A DNA stretch of 60,000 nt from Cryptomeria japonica (Eukaryota; Streptophyta; Pinopsida; Cupressales; Cupressaceae). The stretch spans positions 64,044,614-64,104,613 of the forward strand of contig NC_081408.1 in the NCBI RefSeq assembly GCF_030272615.1, in the 5' to 3' direction. A program made the translations under genes and the position numbers. The notes beneath the pieces were generated by a model that worked only from the letters and a program-made list of their open reading frames with translations, made no database searches and was not told where the DNA came from. Shown in pieces: positions 56,906 to 60,000 of the stretch. Position 1 is the stretch's first letter, and the number at the start of each line of letters is the position of its first letter.

Positions 56906-58110
56906 AAGCTTGACCAAGCACTTGAACCAAAAAGGAGGTTGAAGGGTTATTTTGATAGGAGATTAATAATTTAACAAATGTATAAGATTTCACTCTATGA
57001 TTCTTTTGATTGTTTTCTATTTCCTTGTTGGAGGCTTCCTCATGGTTCTAAATATTGCAAACTTATTTTCATATTTTTTATTTAATAAATGATATTATTT
57101 TTGTTCAAAAGGTTCAGGGGCAATGAACACAATGTATGTATTTTATTATATATGAATCAATTTCAATATATTGAAAAGAAGAAATAAAGAAAATGTAAAA
57201 CATTGTCATAACAATAATTAACTAGAAAATAATTAAAATTTACACCATTTTAAAAATATTTTTTAAATTAACAATACATAAACAATATTTATTAAAGGTA
57301 ATGAAAAATTATATATTTGTAATTTTTTTTTAATCTATTTTGAAAGAATACTAATACATCTAATTGATTCAGTCTTTTTTACTAGTTTACAGAATGAATA
57401 TGTAGGATTTGAAAAAAATCAACAGCAATCATATAGTCTACATTTATTTTTTTATTTTACATAATTAAAAAAATATCATTTATCTTTCGTTATATTAATT
57501 CATGTTCTAAACAATCAATATAATATTAATATATATCTAATTCATTAAATTAGATTTTAAGTTTATTAATTATTCTAATGACATGATAACTACTATATAC
57601 ACAATAATAGCCATTTTCTATGAGATAAAATAAGTTAATATGAAAATAAAATTATGTCTTGAAAAAAATAACATTAAATCAATTTTGTTTCAAATGGTAT
57701 TTGTAACATCACCCAAATTTATTAAACACAATAAAACTCATTGCACTCATCACAACATGACAAAAATCTTATTCAATGTTTCTTTTGCTTAATAATATAT
57801 TGACATTCATCATCTTACAATTAATTTTTTTAAATAAAGTATTCAAACAACTCATTATTGTATAAATATAAATGTAACAAGGAACTATATATTCAACTAT
57901 TTATTTTAAATATTTTTAATAATTTTCTTTAGAATCTTTCACAATAAATTATAGTGCTCAAATATAGAAATGATCTTTTATATCAAATTATTTTATTTAC
58001 CTAGAAATCTAAATTTCATGATTGAATGTTCTTTTTATTTGTTTTCACTATTACAATACTCTATTGTAGTATTGTGGACATTAATATGGACAATAACACT
58101 TATATACTAT
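56906..58110. other. AT-rich noncoding stretch
   Basis: About 1.2 kb, strongly AT-rich, with A/T homopolymer runs. No coding region, hairpin or repeat beyond simple runs was recognised. Confidence 0.55.
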
Positions 58111-59113
58111 TGTTGAACACACCAGAAGATTGAGAGGGCAGGGGAGGGGGAGAGAGGTGGGGTGAATTAGTCAAGACCTTAAAATACTTTATTTTTTATC
58201 GATAAAACACTAAATCACAATTAACTTATTATTGCAATTATGAAACATGAATGCTCAAAGCCCAATAAACACATGAACACCAAATTTATGTGAAAAACAC
58301 AAACTAGGAAGTCCCATGGTGAGAATCACACTCACAAATAAAAATAACTAATTAAAAGGTGTTAGGCTCAAGGCTAAGGAGCTCATTGCACATGATACAA
58401 CTTGCAAGAATAAGGCAATCAACCTTTGGGAAAGATACAAAGGACTTCTAAATCTGCCCAAGAAAACAAAACTTCTTTTGATGGGTGTAAAGGATCGATG
58501 AAATGAAATGAACAAGATCTCTTGGTCATGAAATTATCCTTGAACCACTATGTCAAGAGACCAATATCATAAAAAGCTCATCTAACATCAATAACCATCT
58601 CAAATCTCTTGACAAATAAAGTTTCGTATTTCTACTATGCTACATATGCTTACACATCATTGACATCCACTTCAAATCCATGATTCACACACATCCCATT
58701 CATCAAATTTTATAATTGCACATCTATATATACAATATTTTACATTGAAGCTCTCAACTAGGTTGATCATAGACAGAATAAAAAATATTACATAAAATTG
58801 GCTGCCTGGACCTCTAACATTCATTGTTATCTACTCCATGAGATAAAGGGGACCCATAAAAATCACAACATCCTCCAAAGTTGCTCCCAAAAAACTACAC
58901 ATGCTAGAACATCCACCGAAGTTAATGTGTAGAACAACAAGGAAACACATCAACCAGTTGGCCCAAAAATAATTTCCAAAGCAAAATACATAAAGTGGAT
59001 CTACACATGCCATGGTGAGACCCATATCAACATCCAAAGTCAACCTCTGATGCATATCTATACACAAAAGCGATGATCCAGATAAGATACACCACCTCAA
59101 TCAGTTGACAACA
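58111..59113 (-). repeat. Copia-type LTR, minus orientation
   Basis: On the minus strand it starts TGTTGTCAACTGATTGAGG (59113) and ends CTTCTGGTGTGTTCAACA (58111), about 1003 bp. Before the end is a C-rich tract (CCCCACC...CCCCCTCCCC) like the one in element C. Text such as CACCATGGGACTTCCTAG and TTTTTCACATAAATTTGG is usual for plant copia LTR R/U5 parts. A TATA-like TTGTATATATAG is near 58728-58740. No clear target duplication was found (left ACTAT, right CTAAA), so it may be a solo LTR whose duplication has decayed, or one end of a lost element. Confidence 0.55.
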
Positions 59114-60000
59114 CTAAACACAAAACAGCATACTCCACTTGCCAATCAAACAAACACCAAAAATATAAACTAGGACATTGCAAAAACCAAATGAACATTT
59201 TCCTCCAAGCTACAACACAAAATCAACATATCCAATAAGCACAAAGCATTCTCTAGACCAGTTCTGATAGACAATCTCACTATAAAAAGAACAAAGCTCT
59301 ACCATCTAAGCAATAGAGGACCTCTAAGCCTAATAATGAAACATACATAGATCATAAAAATTATATCTAGAATCACAATCCATAATCTTTACAATCAATA
59401 GTCACCTCTTTTTCAAGATTGCATCACACACTCACAGTGCTAGCTACTCAATTGACGTAGTGATGATAGCTTTCTTATATAATATCTTGACTGAAATACA
59501 AGTGGGATGGCGTTGTTGAATGCATAAATAAATAGTTTTATTTTGAATGCGATACTAATGCAACCTTCCATGTATCCTCTCATCTTCCTACCCTTACTCC
59601 CTCTACATTTCTTGTGGTGTAGTTGTGACACAAATTTCAAGAATTTGGGTGTATGTGCAGAGAGTCATAGAAGTTGGCAACGTTGAAAATAGTATAAGAT
59701 CACTTGAATCATCCTAAACTTTTGACTTATTCAATAGTTTTCCTTGATTTTAAGCTTTATATAAGAATACAAGGCGATGAATCAGGTAATGTAATTATAT
59801 GCGCTGAGTCATGTTTTGCATTTGTAATTACTAGAAATGCTGACCAAAGAGTGGATAACATGGCATGTCAGATATTCTTGATAAATGAGTGCATATATCT
59901 ACACATGGGAGGGAGAAGACATGGAGGGAGTGAGAGACTCAGGGAAGGGGGATAGAGAGGTAAAGGAAAAGAGAAAAGAAAATTTTGAGAGTTTATTTAA
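59114..60000. other. Right-edge stretch, no gene recognised
   Basis: Mixed-composition DNA with short frames only. A GA-rich end (GGGAGGGAGAAGACATGGAGG) is at 59908-59960. Nothing coding is supported. Confidence 0.5.

Noticed and set aside
58831-59100. An 89-codon minus-strand frame rich in Cys, Phe and Leu
   Set aside because: It lies in a copia-type LTR, has no recognisable domain, and its composition fits chance reading of LTR sequence.

Overview
This window looks like nuclear DNA from a large, repeat-rich plant genome. It is AT-rich with no dense genes, and most of it is decayed LTR retrotransposons stacked inside one another, plus one long LINE. The single host-type gene is a broken cytochrome P450 exon at the left edge. 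The long LTRs, the element families and the P450 style suggest a gymnosperm, probably a conifer, but that is an inference from style and not from a database match. I found no intact protein-coding gene, no rRNA or tRNA, and no CRISPR array.

Layout. 1-1340: exon 1 of a CYP71-clan P450 pseudogene (minus). 1341-6500: AT-rich noncoding DNA with simple repeats and one possible old LTR. 6500-10735 (minus): a truncated Ty3/gypsy element with 5' LTR (9581-10735), gag and protease, but no reverse transcriptase. 11351-12609 (plus): another LTR of the same family, called alpha here. 13634-34300: a third alpha LTR (minus), split by chromovirus A (13832-32079, TSD CAAAG). Chromovirus A carries a solo LTR of family beta in its pol gene (19231-20900, TSD ACAAG) and a 7.7-kb LINE in its 3' LTR (about 22421-30161, minus). 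A second beta solo LTR (32125-33769, TSD GTGAT) sits in the alpha remnant to its right. 34300-39212: unremarkable AT-rich DNA.

39218-56515 is chromovirus B (TSD TTCAT). Three insertions interrupt it: small non-autonomous LTR element D (40764-43171, minus, TSD GGAGA), element C (43475-50413, TSD GTTTT), and a solo LTR of family E (52618-54278, TSD ATTTC). Element C has copia-style LTRs but carries a gag-like protein and a roughly 3.2-kb non-pol reading frame where pol should be. 56521-60000 holds a foldback repeat and a minus-strand copia-type LTR (58111-59113).

Chromoviruses A and B have the order gag, protease, reverse transcriptase, RNase H, integrase and chromodomain. Both have stops and frameshifts, and both have a changed reverse transcriptase YxDD motif (YLHD in A, YLDN in B). 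The points most worth follow-up are: the LINE carries a third reading frame after its RNase H; element C carries a large non-pol frame; and the two frames show a weak resemblance to each other, which may mean a shared accessory domain carried by unrelated retroelements. Element D shares its LTR start and polypurine-side junction with chromovirus A, so it may be a non-autonomous partner of that family.
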